64,000 nt of DNA, taken from contig CP026657.1 in the NCBI GenBank assembly GCA_023525915.1, forward strand, positions 1,674,001 through 1,738,000, given 5' to 3'. The notes beneath the pieces are model-generated. The model did no database searches, was not told the origin of the DNA, and saw nothing but the letters and a program-made list of their open reading frames with translations. This DNA is from Acetispira formosa (nom. nud.). GTDB taxonomy: Bacteria; Desulfobacterota; Desulfarculia; Adiutricales; Adiutricaceae. The first letter of the stretch is position 1, and every line of letters starts with the position of its first letter. Both the position numbers and the translations under genes were made by a program. This document shows positions 1-8,363 of this stretch, in pieces.

Positions 1-1015
1 GTCCGCCGTCGAAGACTTGGCCCAGATGGAGTCTGATGTCGAAGAGGCCCAGGCCGAAGCCGCCGACCTTGGTGATGCTGACGCACCTGAAACTGAGGCC
101 GCCGCTGGCAGTGTCGAGCCTGATGAGTCCGCCGTCGAAGACTTGGCCCAGATGGAGTCTGATGTCGAAGAGGCCCAGGCTGAAGCCGCCGACCTTGGCG
201 ATACTGACGAACCTGAGGCTGATGAACCCGCCTCTGATGAATCTGAGCCGGAAACTCCTCTCACCGATGAAGAAGCTGATGACGCTCTCGACGCCTATCT
301 GGCCGAGGCCGCCGCTGATGGTGTCGAGCCTGACGAAGCCGCCGTCGAAGACATGGCTCAGGTGGAGTCTGATGTCGAAGAAGCCCAGGCTGAAGCCGCC
401 GACCTTGGTGACGCTGGCGGACCGGCGGCAATTGAATTGGCCGATGAAAATGAAATCGACGATCCCGCTCCCGAGAGCGCTCCTCCGGCAGAAGATGAGG
501 AAGAAGTCATCGAAGGTGAAATAGTTGATGAGGGTCTGGACAGCATCGGCCCATCAGCCCGTGAGGCGCTGGCCCGTCTTTCAGCGGCCGTTCATGAGGA
601 AAGGGCCGCCCTGATGGCCGAGGCCGAATCCGGCGACATATCCGAAACTCTGGTTGAAGAAACCGTTGAGGAAGTGATTGCCGCTGAAAATGACAACGGC
701 TTGACTCTTGAAGAAACCAATGAACTTCCCGATCAGGACTTCAGTGCCAGCCCTGAATCACCGGAAGAATCAACCGCCGTCATGGTCGAGGTGTATGACG
801 CCAATCAAGAGGCGGAGGCGCCGGCCAAAATAAATCACGATGAACCCCTGCCGGAAGATGAGCAAATGGACCTGGGGCCGGTGGATGAAGAGGAACTTAA
901 CCTTGGCCCCATTAATGTTGACGGCTTGAACATGGATCTTGAAACCAGCCGCCCGGCTTCCGGCTCGGAGCCGTCGAAGTCGGTCTTCAGGGCCAAGCCG
1001 CTGGTCAAGGCCTAG
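1..1015 (+). CDS. Acidic repeat protein, 5' end outside window
   Basis: The open frame runs in from the left edge (the frame is open from base 2), so the TTG at 17 is not a convincing start. The visible part is about 337 residues, extremely rich in Asp, Glu, Ala and Pro. It contains three diverged copies of a repeat with core AVEDLAQMESDVEEAQAEA: the cores start near bases 5, 131 and 341, so spacings are 126 and 210 bases (42 and 70 residues). The C-terminal half is non-repetitive but still acidic, with short variants such as DLGPVDEEELNLGPINVDGL, and ends in a basic tail (SKSVFRAKPLVKA). No signal, membrane segment or catalytic motif is visible in this part. I do not recognise the family; the composition suggests a disordered or extended scaffold or linker region. 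Confidence 0.7.
   Translation, partial: SAVEDLAQMESDVEEAQAEAADLGDADAPETEAAAGSVEPDESAVEDLAQMESDVEEAQAEAADLGDTDEPEADEPASDESEPETPLTDEEADDALDAYLAEAAADGVEPDEAAVEDMAQVESDVEEAQAEAADLGDAGGPAAIELADENEIDDPAPESAPPAEDEEEVIEGEIVDEGLDSIGPSAREALARLSAAVHEERAALMAEAESGDISETLVEETVEEVIAAENDNGLTLEETNELPDQDFSASPESPEESTAVMVEVYDANQEAEAPAKINHDEPLPEDEQMDLGPVDEEELNLGPINVDGLNMDLETSRPASGSEPSKSVFRAKPLVKA
5..400 (+). repeat. In-frame coding repeats of the acidic protein
   Basis: Three copies of a unit of roughly 80 bases start at about 5, 131 and 341. The first two are almost identical at DNA level over more than 80 bases, so they are recent or homogenised; the third has diverged. Because the coding frame is cut at the left edge, more copies may lie outside the window. 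Confidence 0.75.
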
Positions 1016-1113
1016 GAGGGCCTGTTCCGGGGCTGAAAAGGTCCGATAAGCCTTTTCGACCTGCCGGGGGCTTGGGCCGGAAAGCCGCCCCGGCAAGTTT
1101 GCGGGAGGAACGA

Positions 1114-1722
1114 ATGATCACCCCATTGATAAAAATACCGCGCCCATGGCGGCTGTTCATGGGACTGATTCTGGCCGCCATGCTCTGGCCGATCCAGCCC
1201 GCATCGGGCCAGACGGCCTACACCGCACACAACTCCTTCATCCCCATGGGCAAGGATTTGACTATGGCCATGGTCCGGGACGAACTGGAACGGCGCATGA
1301 CCAGGAACCCCAACAACGAGGCGGCCCTGTGGAACACCGGCTATGACTTTTTCCGCAATTTTCCCAAAAATCAGGATACAGCCAGAGCCATCAAGGAGGG
1401 ATTTCTCCGGGCCAGGGCCGACACGCGGGAACAGAAACAAATTTTAACCAAAGCCGCCATTTATTGGGAAAAAATACATGACTACGGCATAACCAATGTG
1501 CCGGTGGGCAACGATCCCAACACGCGCGACATGACTTACTATGGCAGCACAGCCAAACTCAGCACCCTGCCTATGCTCAAAAGCGGCGACAAACACCGTC
1601 CGCACCGGGATTTCAGCAACTTCGACTACCCCGGCCGCTTTCTGGAAAAGCGCCACCCCTACAAAGGCCGCGCCGACAATCCCTATCCGGGAAAGTATTA
1701 TCCCGGCATGTATCCGCCCTGA
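1114..1722 (+). CDS. Small secreted protein of unknown function
   Basis: I chose the ATG at 1114, behind a GGGAGG ribosome site, over the upstream in-frame start at 1072. The 202-residue product begins with a basic stretch, then a hydrophobic helix (LFMGLILAAMLWPI) and a probable signal-peptidase site after ASGQTA, so it should be exported. The mature part has a helical segment (residues about 40-115; ELERRMTRNPNNEAALWNTG resembles a TPR helix) and a Tyr/Pro/Gly-rich tail ending YPGKYYPGMYPP. No cysteines are seen in the mature part. I do not recognise the family. It lies about 100 bases after the acidic repeat gene on the same strand and may be cotranscribed with it. Confidence 0.65.
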   Translation: MITPLIKIPRPWRLFMGLILAAMLWPIQPASGQTAYTAHNSFIPMGKDLTMAMVRDELERRMTRNPNNEAALWNTGYDFFRNFPKNQDTARAIKEGFLRARADTREQKQILTKAAIYWEKIHDYGITNVPVGNDPNTRDMTYYGSTAKLSTLPMLKSGDKHRPHRDFSNFDYPGRFLEKRHPYKGRADNPYPGKYYPGMYPP

Positions 1723-1745
1723 CCAGGGGCCGCCTGAAGGAAAGA

Positions 1746-1777
1746 GGCCGGGCAAAAATCACACTTTTCGCCCGGCC
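1746..1777 (+). terminator. Hairpin after the secreted-protein gene
   Basis: GGCCGGGC at 1746-1753 pairs with GCCCGGCC at 1770-1777, and the inner AAAA/TTTT can extend the stem. It lies about 24 bases after the stop. No clear T-run follows, so termination is likely but not certain. Confidence 0.5.
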
Positions 1778-1869
1778 GCGCGTCGCGGGTGCAAGAAAAG
1801 CCCCCATTTCCAAAGAATTGCTAAATACTTTTAATTCTGCTATCATTAAGTAATATAGACGTTATAAAT

Positions 1870-2025
1870 GCGGCAATTTTCCAGGCACATGGCAGGCCGC
1901 CCCAAAGGGCGGCGGAGCGGCAGCGGCTGATTTAGAGGCCGAAACTGTCACTCGTGAAGCAAAACTTTTTGCGCGGCTGCCGCCAGCCAGTTCACGGAAA
2001 AAAGTTTACATTCAGAATTGCTGCT
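1870..2025 (+). repeat. MITE-like repeat, copy A (+)
   Basis: This is the most diverged of six related spacer repeats. The right end (AGTTTACATTCAGAATTGCTG) and the internal block with GCAAAACTTTTTGCG match the other copies, while the left end is degenerate. It lies between the secreted-protein gene and the GntR gene, in the same orientation as both. Confidence 0.7.
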
Positions 2026-2113
2026 GCAAATTGTCAGGCGGCCGGGCCGCCCAGGGTCCATCCCGCCCACAAACAAGTCCTGACGTGCGCGTTCCGCCCC
2101 TTTCGGCGGGTCC

Positions 2114-2896
2114 GTGCCCTTAATGATATGTGAAATGCTCAAAACTGATCAAAATCAAGCCGCCATCAGCAAAGAAACCTTCAAAGGTCCGGCCTATGCC
2201 CAGCTGGCGGCTATCATAAAAGGGATGATCGCCACCGGCGAATATCAGCCGGGCGATAAAATACCCTCAGAATCATCAATAAGCCGCTCCTATGGCCTGT
2301 CGCTGATGACTGTCCGGCAGGCGGTGGGGCTTCTGGCTGAACAGGGCCTATTGAGGCGTGTTCACGGCAGCGGAACTTACGTTTGCGGGCCCGATTGGGT
2401 GCGAGCCACTTTCAGCCTGGAAGGTTTATTGGATCTGCTCAATGACAAAAGCGGCATAACCATAAAAATTTTAAAAGCAGGCATAGCCGCCGCCAAACCT
2501 AAGGCGGCCGAGGCTTTGGGGGTCAAACAGGGGGCGCCCATTGTCACCCTGAAACGTCTGGTCTCCCACAACGGGCACCCGTTTCTCCTTAACAACGCCT
2601 ATTTAAGATTCGATCCCAAAAGCCCCATTGTCGAATCTGAACTTGAAGTTTCATCCCTGTCCGGCCTCTTTACCGGCCAGGGCAACAATTTTATCAAAAA
2701 GGCTCTTCTCAAGGTCGAACCCATCAGCCTCTCCCAAACGGAAGCGGGCTATCTGAAAAGCGACACAGAAGAGGCGGCCTTTAAAATCCGCTATACCTTC
2801 TTTGATTACACCGATTCCCCGGTCGGTTCAGGCTGGTTCCTCACCCCCAAGCAGGTTGTTTCCCTGGCCGCGAAAATAGGGGTATGGGATGACTGA
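2114..2896 (+). CDS. GntR/HutC-family transcriptional regulator
   Basis: The product is a 260-residue (or slightly shorter) regulator. The N-terminal winged helix (residues about 25-95) carries the family pattern AQLAAIIKGMIATGEYQPGD, KIPSES and MTVRQAVGLLAEQGLLRRVHGSGTYV. The C-terminal ~160 residues look like a UTRA ligand-binding domain, with the usual region around APIVTLKRLV and a final GSGWFLTP. The ligand is unknown. The start is ambiguous: GTG 2114, ATG 2123 and ATG 2135 are in frame and none has a strong ribosome site. The repeat element upstream ends only about 90 bases before it, so it may form part of its leader. No obvious target operon adjoins it. Confidence 0.85.
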   Translation: MPLMICEMLKTDQNQAAISKETFKGPAYAQLAAIIKGMIATGEYQPGDKIPSESSISRSYGLSLMTVRQAVGLLAEQGLLRRVHGSGTYVCGPDWVRATFSLEGLLDLLNDKSGITIKILKAGIAAAKPKAAEALGVKQGAPIVTLKRLVSHNGHPFLLNNAYLRFDPKSPIVESELEVSSLSGLFTGQGNNFIKKALLKVEPISLSQTEAGYLKSDTEEAAFKIRYTFFDYTDSPVGSGWFLTPKQVVSLAAKIGVWDD

Positions 2897-2985
2897 ATCA
2901 CCGTCGGCGAACCCCACGGGAAAAGCCCGATATAGGTGACAAGGCGCCGCCAGGCAGCCATAAACAGCTGTTGGCAGTTGGATAT

Positions 2986-3161
2986 CAGCAATTCTCAAAG
3001 TAGATGGCAAATTTAAAATAGCAGGTCGCCCCGCAAGGGGTGACGGAGCGAGAGGCGATTGGTTTTGGCGGAAAAATAGCCGCTCGCGAAACAAAAACCA
3101 CGCTTTTTGTGTAGCTACGAGCCGTAAGTTCATGGGAAAAAGTTTACTTTGAGAATTGCTG
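2986..3161 (+). repeat. MITE-like repeat, copy B (+)
   Basis: A full-length copy: it starts CAGCAATTCTCAAAGTAGA and ends with the inverted form TTTACTTTGAGAATTGCTG. It lies in the gap between the GntR gene and cheY, pointing the same way as both, and ends 127 bases before cheY. Confidence 0.85.
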
Positions 3162-3288
3162 GCTGGATATGGCCTTTGCCGCGCATTTGTGTTAAACTGT
3201 CCAAAAACTATCCGCAGTCGCTTCTTCAAGCCGAGAGGCTGAACGGCTGACATAATTTTATCGATACCAGAAAAGCGGAGGGTCTTTC

Positions 3289-3666
3289 ATGCCCTTGGGT
3301 TCAGGCCAGCGCGTATTAATAGTTGATGATTCCCCCATCATGCGCCAGATGCTCGTTAAGATTTTCACTGATGAGGGCTTTGCAATTGTCGGAGAAGCGG
3401 CCGACGGTCAGGAGGCCGTGACCATGTTCGAACAGCTGCAGCCCGATCTCACCACCCTGGACATCGTCATGCCTAAAATGCGGGGCATAGAAGTGTTGGA
3501 AGAACTGATGGGCAAATATCCATCGGCCAACATTATTATGGCTTCGTCCGTCTCGGACGCCAGGACGGTTATGCATTGCCTGAAAATGGGCGCGAAACAA
3601 TACATAACCAAGCCGTATGATGAAGCCAAAATCCTCTCCGCGGTCAAAAAGACGCTGGGTCTGTAA
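3289..3666 (+). CDS. cheY: CheY-like response regulator
   Basis: A single receiver domain of 125 residues. The acidic pocket is VLIVDDS (about residues 9-15), the phospho-acceptor Asp lies in TLDIVMPKM (about residue 58), the conserved Ser is in IIMASS, and the conserved Lys is in YITKPYD near residue 108. There is no output domain, so it acts by protein interaction, as in flagellar motor switching or other chemosensory outputs. The start has a good ribosome site (GGAGG at about 3276). cheA follows about 160 bases downstream on the same strand, which suggests CheA phosphorylates it. No other chemotaxis genes lie in the window. Confidence 0.93.
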   Translation: MPLGSGQRVLIVDDSPIMRQMLVKIFTDEGFAIVGEAADGQEAVTMFEQLQPDLTTLDIVMPKMRGIEVLEELMGKYPSANIIMASSVSDARTVMHCLKMGAKQYITKPYDEAKILSAVKKTLGL

Positions 3667-3823
3667 ACCTGGCGGGGTGTTCTGCGGGGGCCGGGAGTTT
3701 TTACCTGCCCGTTCCGGACGTCACGGCTATAAGCCGCCTCTGACAAGGGGAGATGCAAGGGAATAGTTGTTCGGCGAGAGCGGGCCGGACGAATATTTTG
3801 GCAACAGCCAAAAGAGGAAGTAC

Positions 3824-5977
3824 ATGAGCAGCGTTACCGACGAAAACCTGGCTGAATTGTTTGAACAGTACAAAGATGAGGTTCGCGAGACCATCGGTAC
3901 TTTGGACAATGAGTTGGTGGCCATAGAGCAGGATCCCACTTCCAGTGAGACCATTTTCTCACTGTTCAGGCATATGCATTCCCTGAAGGGCTCTTCCAAG
4001 ATGTTCAATGTGGACAACATCGCCCACATCGCCCATCGTCTGGAAGACCTGATGTCGATGATTGACAAGAACAACTCAATCCTCACCAAGCACCCCAAGA
4101 TAGTGGATCTCCTGTTCAAGGGCAACGATATTTTCCGCGACATCATCGCCCGACTGGAAGATGATATCACCTACACCCATCTGACGCCCGATCACACCGC
4201 TTTCATCGGGGAGATACAGGCCCAGATTGATAAAATCAACCGCCGCGATTCCCAGCTGGTAGACGCGGCCCGCAAGCTTCTGGAGGAGCTGGAGAGCCTG
4301 GTGCCCGCCCTGGAAGAATCCGAGGGTGAAAACCTCAAGCGGACCATGGCCGATGTTTCAGCCGGCCTGACCCTGGCCACTCTGGAAGACGAAGGCTCCA
4401 ATCAGATCCGTTTCCATTACAACGGGGTGGACCTCACTGTCGATGTGCGCAAGCTCGAAGAGCTGATGGAAAAATTTAAAGCCGAAAAGGGCATGCCCGA
4501 GGATGCCCAGGCCCTTATTGACGTGGTCGGCAGCCTGTACAACAGCATGGCCGATGTGGCCACCGAAGACGCCCAGAACCTCATCGCCGAACTTGGCGAC
4601 GGCCTTTATATGTTCAAGGAGCGCGAACTGGAAGTCGACCAGATGCTGGTGGAGTTTTTCAGCGAAATCCTGAACGAACTGAAGGAAAAATTCCAGGTTG
4701 AAGTCATCGCCCCGGCCACTGACCAGCGCAAGAAAAGCTCCAAAAGCTCTTCAGCTTCAGTTAAGGAGCCGCAGACCAAAACCATCCGGGTGGATGAGGC
4801 CAAGATCGATCAGTTTCTGGATTCGGTAGGCAAGCTCATCACCAAAAGCGAAATTCTCAACCACCTTCAGTTCGCTTTCCGTCAGGCGGGCCTCAACACC
4901 ACCCTTATGCGTGATTTCACCACTGTTTCACGCACCATATCCAATGACATCGTCAACCTTCAGCGCTCCATCATGGAAGTGCGCCAGGTGGAAATAAACA
5001 ACATTCTCAAGAAATTCCCGCGTCTGGTGCGTGATATTTCCCACAAGATCAACAAAGAGGCCGAGCTGAACCTTTCCGGCGAGCGTGTGCCCATTGATAA
5101 AAGCCTGTTGGATGACGTGGAACAAGCTATGGTCCACATCGTCCGCAACGCGGTCGATCACGGCCTGGAAACGCCGGAGGAGCGCTTGGCCGCCGGCAAG
5201 AACCGCCGGGGCACTATTAATATCAGTGTGGAGCAGGAAGAGGCCTCCATTTACATTGAAGTGGCCGACGACGGCCGGGGCCTGAATCTGGACAAAGTCA
5301 AGGCCAAGTCGGTCGAGCGGGGGACCATCACCCAGGAGCAGGCTGATACTATGCCGGACAAAGAAGCGGAAATGCTGATTTTCCGCTCCGGCATCTCCAC
5401 CAAGGATGAGGCCACCGACCTTTCCGGGCGCGGTGTAGGCATGGACGTGGTCATGACCAACCTCAAAAAGTGGAACGGCGAGGTGCTGGTCAACTCCACC
5501 CCCGGCCAGGGCATGGCCGTGGGTCTAAGGCTGCCCATAACCAACACCCTTCTGACCAAGGAGGCCATCCTCCTGCGAGTTGGCGAAAGCATCTTCTGTC
5601 TGCCCCTGGAGTATGTCAGTGAGATCGTCACCGTGCCGACTGAAGCCATTCATCACCACAAGGACAATTCGGTTTTCCGTCACCGTGACATGGTTATCTC
5701 GGTTATCAATATCAAGGAGATCCTTGGTCTGGGCATCAGCGACTATTCCGAGCGTGACGCGGCCGCCGGTGACAGCCGGGCCTTTATCATCCTTCAGGAT
5801 AAGAATGATTCGCGCCAATCCATCATGGCCGATGAGATTCTGGGGCAGCAAAAAATAGTCATCAAGGAGTTTGAGCTGGAGACTTTCCGCAAGCTCCCCT
5901 ATTTTAATGGCCTAACCCTCTTAGGTGACGGCCGCGTAGTCCTAATCCTGGACTCCGAAAAAATAATGACCTGCTAG
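3824..5977 (+). CDS. cheA: Chemotaxis-type histidine kinase CheA
   Basis: The 717-residue start at ATG 3824 (after GAGGAAG) gives the Hpt domain its normal N-terminus; the frame opens further upstream at 3767. Domains in order: Hpt/P1 with HMHSLKG, phospho-acceptor His52; a helical middle region (about 130-330) without a recognisable P2; dimerisation P3 beginning near KTIRVDEAKIDQFLDSVGKL; HATPase P4 with N-box HIVRNAVDHGLE, G1 DDGRGL and G2 GRGVGMDVV; and a C-terminal CheW-like P5 domain. The kinase should phosphorylate CheY encoded just upstream. The absence of receptors, CheW, CheR or CheB nearby leaves the sensory input unknown. Confidence 0.95.
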   Translation: MSSVTDENLAELFEQYKDEVRETIGTLDNELVAIEQDPTSSETIFSLFRHMHSLKGSSKMFNVDNIAHIAHRLEDLMSMIDKNNSILTKHPKIVDLLFKGNDIFRDIIARLEDDITYTHLTPDHTAFIGEIQAQIDKINRRDSQLVDAARKLLEELESLVPALEESEGENLKRTMADVSAGLTLATLEDEGSNQIRFHYNGVDLTVDVRKLEELMEKFKAEKGMPEDAQALIDVVGSLYNSMADVATEDAQNLIAELGDGLYMFKERELEVDQMLVEFFSEILNELKEKFQVEVIAPATDQRKKSSKSSSASVKEPQTKTIRVDEAKIDQFLDSVGKLITKSEILNHLQFAFRQAGLNTTLMRDFTTVSRTISNDIVNLQRSIMEVRQVEINNILKKFPRLVRDISHKINKEAELNLSGERVPIDKSLLDDVEQAMVHIVRNAVDHGLETPEERLAAGKNRRGTINISVEQEEASIYIEVADDGRGLNLDKVKAKSVERGTITQEQADTMPDKEAEMLIFRSGISTKDEATDLSGRGVGMDVVMTNLKKWNGEVLVNSTPGQGMAVGLRLPITNTLLTKEAILLRVGESIFCLPLEYVSEIVTVPTEAIHHHKDNSVFRHRDMVISVINIKEILGLGISDYSERDAAAGDSRAFIILQDKNDSRQSIMADEILGQQKIVIKEFELETFRKLPYFNGLTLLGDGRVVLILDSEKIMTC

Positions 5978-5989
5978 CCGGGCAGGGCC

Positions 5990-6075
5990 CGGACCCCATG
6001 TCTGGGTGGCGGTTTCCCTGGGCGCGGGTTTTGGCGGCCATCATCGTATTAAGAGTGTGTTCCCCGTGGCTATGG
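5990..6075 (+). repeat. Single-arm spacer repeat shared with 29.1-29.3 kb
   Basis: The stretch GGCGGCCATCATCGTATTAA near 6032-6051, with flanking TCTGGGTGGC upstream and CCCCGTGGCTATGG downstream, recurs at 29105-29330. There it is present twice as an inverted pair. Here it is a single arm just after the cheA stop. Confidence 0.7.
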
Positions 6076-6170
6076 CGTGATTGCACAGGTTATTGATCAT
6101 TTGGAATTTTTCAGAGTGTACGGCCAACTAAGCGGGAGGCAATGAGGTCTCCCCGGCGGCGCTTGATACT

Positions 6171-6196
6171 GCAAAACGCTGTTCACGGCGTTTTGC
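6171..6196 (+). other. Small perfect hairpin in the nucleotidase leader
   Basis: GCAAAACGC at 6171-6179 pairs with GCGTTTTGC at 6188-6196. It lies 35 bases upstream of the nucleotidase start in a pyrimidine-rich leader. It could be a terminator remnant or an RNA-level control element; no T-run follows. Confidence 0.4.
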
Positions 6197-6231
6197 TGAT
6201 TCCTCCCTTCCCACCCCAAGGAGTACCGCCA

Positions 6232-7842
6232 ATGAACAGGCAATCCGGCCGGGCCGGACTTGCGGCCTATTTTCTGCTCCCGATCTTCGCCCTCTTTTTT
6301 ATTACGTCCTGTGTGCCTTCAGGCGATGTCAGCACACGCCGCCCAGCGCGTCTGGCCATATTCCATACCAATGACATTCATGGCTATGCAATCCAAGAGA
6401 GCGATGATGACAACAACCTGACCCGGATCGGATACGCCCGTCTCAAAACCCTGGTCAAGAATGACCCGGCGGATTACAAGCTGCTGCTTGATGCGGGCGA
6501 CATCCTTCATGGCCAGCCGCTGGCCACCGCCAAACGCGGCGAGTTTATTGCCCGCCTGCTCCCGGCTCTCGGCTATGACGCATTGGCTGTGGGCAATCAC
6601 GATTTCAATTACGGTCTGCCCCGGCTGCTGGAACTGCGGGATACCTACCGGCTGCCATTCATCGCCCTCAATGTAAGCGGAGTTGGGAACCTCTCCAAAG
6701 CGTATGTTTTCCCGCCGTATATAATTAAAGATTTCGGAGAAATCAAAGTCGGCATATTGGGTGTTTCAACCCCGGAAACGCCCCGGAGTACCACTCCGGC
6801 CAACGTGGCCAATCTTTCGTTCAGCGACGGCGAAGAACTGGCTAAACTGGTTGAGGCGGCAGTCCGCCACCTGCGGCAGGAAAAGGGAGTCGATCTGGTT
6901 ATCGCCCTCACCCATCTGGGCACAGACCCCGTCAGCCAGACCAATGCCCAGTGGCTGGCCGGGCGAGTCGAAGGCCTTGACCTCATCATTGATGGACACA
7001 GTCACAGCGAGGTCAGGGGCCTGAAAGTAGGGGGTTCCGTCATTGTCAGCACCGGCGCTTTTTTTCACAATGTCGGCCAGGTTCAAGTGGTGGTAGCTCC
7101 TGACGGCCTCGCATGGCGGCCGATAATTACCACGCAACTGATTCCGGCGGCTGAACTGGCCGCTATCGAGCCGGATGCCAAAATTGAATCCACGCTGAAA
7201 AAGATGGAAACCGAACTTGAGAAGGAAACGGGCGTGGTAGTCGGCCGCACGCCTATCGATCTTAGAGGTGAGCGCGAGGACATTCGTAACAAAAGCACCA
7301 ATCTGGGCCGCCTGATCAATGCGGCCATGATGAAATATACCGGTGCCGACGCGGCTATTTTTAACAGCGGCTCCATCCGGGCCTCCATTCCGGCCGGAGA
7401 TATTACCCGCGGCCGTCTCCTGGAAGTGCTGCCCTTTGGCAACTATACAGTCACTGTGAAACTGAAAGGCTCTGAATTGCGTAAAGTCATGCAGCAGGGG
7501 CTGGCCACCGGCGGGCACGGAGGCTTTCTCCAGTTTTATGGCCTGGAAGTAAAGGCTGACTGCCGCGCCATTAAAACTGATGAGGGCGCCAGCCTGAACG
7601 GCTACAGTGTCCGGTCCATCAATATCGGCGGAAAACCCTTGTCTGACAGGGCGGATTACATTATCGCCATTAATGATTTCTTAAACGACGGCGGCGACGG
7701 CTATGACCTCTTGAAAAGACCGGCCGTCCATAAGTATGAGACAACGGAGGAGATGCTGTTGAAATTTTTGAGAGAAACTTCGTCTGACGAACTCTCCCGC
7801 ATCGATAGCGGCGATAACCTCTTGAGCGGCCCCTGCTCTTAA
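6232..7842 (+). CDS. UshA-like 5'-nucleotidase / 2',3'-cyclic phosphodiesterase lipoprotein
   Basis: Start ATG 6232 follows AAGGAG. The 536-residue product has a hydrophobic N-terminus ending in a lipobox (FITSC), so it is probably a membrane-anchored lipoprotein on the periplasmic side. The N-terminal metallophosphoesterase domain shows the metal-binding series FHTNDIHG, DAGD, GNHDFNYG, THLG and IDGHSHSE. The C-terminal 5'-nucleotidase domain has the substrate-binding region NSGSIRASIPAGDI and LPFGN. The family hydrolyses extracellular nucleotides or nucleotide sugars to salvage nucleosides and phosphate; the exact substrate cannot be read from sequence. It stands alone apart from the small gene that follows. 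Confidence 0.9.
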   Translation: MNRQSGRAGLAAYFLLPIFALFFITSCVPSGDVSTRRPARLAIFHTNDIHGYAIQESDDDNNLTRIGYARLKTLVKNDPADYKLLLDAGDILHGQPLATAKRGEFIARLLPALGYDALAVGNHDFNYGLPRLLELRDTYRLPFIALNVSGVGNLSKAYVFPPYIIKDFGEIKVGILGVSTPETPRSTTPANVANLSFSDGEELAKLVEAAVRHLRQEKGVDLVIALTHLGTDPVSQTNAQWLAGRVEGLDLIIDGHSHSEVRGLKVGGSVIVSTGAFFHNVGQVQVVVAPDGLAWRPIITTQLIPAAELAAIEPDAKIESTLKKMETELEKETGVVVGRTPIDLRGEREDIRNKSTNLGRLINAAMMKYTGADAAIFNSGSIRASIPAGDITRGRLLEVLPFGNYTVTVKLKGSELRKVMQQGLATGGHGGFLQFYGLEVKADCRAIKTDEGASLNGYSVRSINIGGKPLSDRADYIIAINDFLNDGGDGYDLLKRPAVHKYETTEEMLLKFLRETSSDELSRIDSGDNLLSGPCS

Positions 7843-7847
7843 TCAAA

Positions 7848-8315
7848 GTGTCGGCAATGATTATCAGTTCAGAGGAAATATCGCGAAAACTTTCGGCCAG
7901 CCCCGCCCTTTGGGCGCACTGGGGCTTTGAACCGTGGCGCGACGGGGCTCTGGGCGGAGTCTTCCGGCCTCAGCATTTTGTAAAGGACGGCTTTCTGGGC
8001 CGTATCGCGGAGTATGGGGCGCGTGATTGCATCATTTGGGAGACTGGCGGCGAATCTGACCGCCAGCGCCTTTGGGAATCGATAAAACCCATACCGGAGG
8101 TGATGACCCAGCGGTTTCTGTTTATCCTGCCAGAGCCGTGGCCGAAGCGCCGCATCAAGTCGTTCTGGCTGGGCTTTAAGGGTTATCTGGAGTTTTACGC
8201 CTGGTGGCCCGAAGCTGAAACGGCCGCGCCGCCGGACTTGACCGGTCTGGTCAAGCTGGGCCTGAGGCCGGAGCGGCAAATGTTGAAAACCCATCAAAAA
8301 AATGAAAAACAATAA
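7848..8315 (+). CDS. Conserved-looking protein of unknown function
   Basis: A 155-residue soluble protein starting at GTG 7848 or ATG 7857, only a few bases after the nucleotidase stop, so probably translationally coupled. It is rich in Trp and aromatic residues (WAHWGFEPWRDG, KSFWLGFKGYLEFYAWWPEA). There is no signal peptide or membrane segment. I do not recognise a family or catalytic motif. Its position suggests cotranscription with the nucleotidase, but this says little about its function. Confidence 0.55.
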   Translation: MSAMIISSEEISRKLSASPALWAHWGFEPWRDGALGGVFRPQHFVKDGFLGRIAEYGARDCIIWETGGESDRQRLWESIKPIPEVMTQRFLFILPEPWPKRRIKSFWLGFKGYLEFYAWWPEAETAAPPDLTGLVKLGLRPERQMLKTHQKNEKQ

Positions 8316-8363
8316 CAGATCTATTTTAATAAGCCGGTTTCAAAGCCGGCGAAAGAAGGGAAC

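Noticed and set aside
1870..3161. CRISPR array from the repeated spacer sequences
   Set aside because: The copies are 160-178 bp with terminal inverted repeats and lie kilobases apart; there are no short direct repeats with unique spacers and no cas genes.
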